Positions 62,464 to 64,000 of a DNA stretch of 64,000 nucleotides are shown here, piece by piece (position 1 is the first letter of the stretch; each line of letters starts with the position of its first letter). The notes below the pieces were generated by a model. The model saw only the letters and a list, made by a program, of their open reading frames with translations, was not told the DNA's origin and made no database searches. Origin of the DNA: Rachicladosporium sp. CCFEE 5018. Its lineage: Eukaryota; Ascomycota; Dothideomycetes; Cladosporiales; Cladosporiaceae. The DNA lies in the NCBI GenBank assembly GCA_002077045.2, contig KZ111149.1:631624-695623 (forward strand), in the 5' to 3' direction. The position numbers and the translations under genes are program-made.

Positions 62464-64000
62464 ATGGCGACCAACGGCGGCTTCGAGTCCGAGGAGGAAG
62501 ACCTCCCACCTACCCAAGATATCGAGGAACTCGATGCGCAAGAAGACGATGAGGCGCGCGAGAAAGGGCCAGCGCCCATGCCCAAATCAGCACTGAAGAA
62601 GTCCAACGCGATACAAGCAGCACACGACCTCCGACCGAAGCTCCCCGAACAGCCAGACCCAAAAGATCTGGATGTATCAAAACTCACTCCCCTCTCACCG
62701 GAGATCATTGCACGGCAAGCCACCATCAACATCGGCACGATTGGTCACGTGGCGCACGGGAAGAGTACAGTGGTGAAGGCCATTTCCGGTGTGCAGACGG
62801 TGCGGTTCAAGAATGAGCTGGAGCGAAATATTACCATCAAGCTGGGGTATGCGAACGCCAAGGTGTACAAGTGCGACAACGAGGAGTGCCCGCGACCGAC
62901 GTGCTATCGGAGTTACAAGAGCGAGAAGGAGGTAGATCCGCCGTGCGAGAGAGATGGCTGTGATGGCATCTACAGGTTACTACGACATGTCTCGTGAGTT
63001 CTTCCCACACCAGCACACGCTCCAGCATAACACTAACAACCCCTAGATTCGTCGACTGCCCCGGCCACGACATCCTCATGAGCACCATGCTTTCAGGCGC
63101 CGCCGTAATGGACGCCGCCCTCCTCCTCATAGCAGGCAACGAAACCTGCCCCCAACCGCAAACCTCCGAGCATCTCGCTGCAATCGAAATCATGAAACTC
63201 TCCCACATCATCATCCTGCAAAACAAAGTCGACCTCATGCGAGAAGAGGCCGCGTCCGCCCATTATGAGTCGATCAAAAAGTTCATCCGCGGCACAGTAG
63301 CAGACAACAGCCCCATAATCCCAATCTCCGCCCAGCTGAAGTTCAACATTGATGCGATCAACGAGATGCTCTGCACGAAGATCCCTGTACCGCTGCGGAA
63401 CTTCCAGGACGACCCGCACATGATCGTCATCCGCAGTTTCGACGTCAACAAGCCTGGTTCCGAGATCGATGAGCTGCAAGGCGGTGTAGCAGGTGGCTCA
63501 ATCCTGACTGGTATCCTGAAACTCGGCGATGAGATCGAGATCCGCCCGGGTATTGTGAGCAAAGACGACAAGGGCCAAATCCAATGCAAGCCTATCTTCT
63601 CCCGCGTCATGTCCCTGCACACCGAGAACAATACGCTCAAATTCGCCGTTCCTGGTGGTCTCATCGGTGTCGGAACCCGCATCGATCCTACCCTGTGCCG
63701 CGCCGATCGGCTGGTAGGCTTTGTGCTCGGCCTCAAGGGCCAGCTCCCGAAAATCTACACTGAGCTCGAGGTCAACTACTTCTTACTCCGCCGGCTGCTT
63801 GGTGTCAAGACCGCCGACGGCAAGCAAGCCAAGGTCGCGAAGCTTGCGAAGAACGAGGTGCTGATGGTGAACATCGGAAGCACGGCTACAGGCGCGAAGG
63901 TTGTGGCTGTTAGGGCTGATGCTGCGAAACTGCAGCTGACTAGTCCGGCTTGCACGGAGATTGGGGAGAAGGTCGCGCTGTCGAGGAGAATCGAGAAGCA
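62464..64000 (+). CDS. gcd11: Eukaryotic translation initiation factor 2 subunit gamma (5' part, runs off the window)
   Basis: The GTP-binding core of eIF2, which carries initiator Met-tRNA to the 40S subunit. Exon 1 is 62464-62993 and exon 2 starts at 63047, with a 53-nt intron (GTGAGT...CCCTAG); the join restores RHVSFVDCPGHD. An acidic N-terminal extension is followed by IGTIGHVAHGKST (G1/P-loop), the ERNITIKLGYANAK switch region, a zinc-ribbon-like Cys cluster (CDNEECPRPTC ... CERDGC), DCPGHD (G3) and QNKVD (G4). Domain 2 and part of domain 3 follow (VGVKTADGK-like GVKTADGKQAK). The reading frame is open to base 64000, so the C-terminus is missing. Confidence 0.96.

Noticed and set aside
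1..64000. CRISPR arrays, operons, ribosome binding sites or prophage
   Set aside because: The sequence is eukaryotic nuclear DNA with spliceosomal introns; no regularly spaced repeats of that kind were seen.

Overview
The window is nuclear DNA of a filamentous ascomycete. Genes are compact and face both ways, introns are short (mostly 48-62 nt, GT-AG, with CTGAC/CTAAC-like branch sites), and the proteins are fungal eIF3b, eIF2-gamma, Msh3, pyruvate carboxylase, Izh3, Erd1, EMC2 and AP-3 delta. An AT-rich block depleted in CpA/TpG looks like repeat-induced point mutation (RIP), which points to Pezizomycotina. A Dothideomycete, possibly a diploid or hybrid black yeast, would fit, but this is inference.

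Layout. 1-2238 is the 3' part of a non-LTR retrotransposon ORF with almost no CpG. 2460-6200 is an AT-rich, RIP-like graveyard holding two decayed ~0.6 kb direct repeats. 6502-8197 is a dead FAD monooxygenase gene. 8476-14001 holds eIF3b, a DEK-C/SWIB protein and a dienelactone hydrolase-like protein. Then a long collinear block appears twice, as 15155-32440 (copy A) and 32541-52013 (copy B): MSH3, pyruvate carboxylase, a tRNA-like Pol III locus, IZH3, a THOC5-like protein, ERD1, an H-type lectin, one or two members of an unnamed WWCWGG protein family, EMC2 and AP-3 delta. 54650-64000 carries an alpha/beta hydrolase, a small secreted Cys-rich protein, two unrecognised genes, a GPI-type Ser/Thr-rich protein and the 5' part of eIF2-gamma.

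The two copies meet at a run of exactly 100 N. Copy A stops inside AP-3 delta and copy B starts inside MSH3, which is what two overlapping homologous contigs placed end to end would look like. A second 100-N run inside pyruvate carboxylase A is flanked by the same 534 bp on both sides. Deleting 634 nt there gives an exon of exactly the length found in copy B. Both gaps therefore look like assembly joins, and the 'tandem duplication' may really be two alleles or homoeologues. Divergence between copies is patchy: near-identical in EMC2, AP-3 delta and most of pyruvate carboxylase, but only about three-quarters identical in the lectin protein.

The most interesting structure is in copy B. The first intron of pyruvate carboxylase is 1913 nt instead of 71 nt and holds a decayed gene that reads as a GIY-YIG-type nuclease domain followed by two C2H2 zinc fingers, bracketed by a 12-bp direct repeat. 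This looks like a nuclear selfish or homing-like insertion present in only one homologue.
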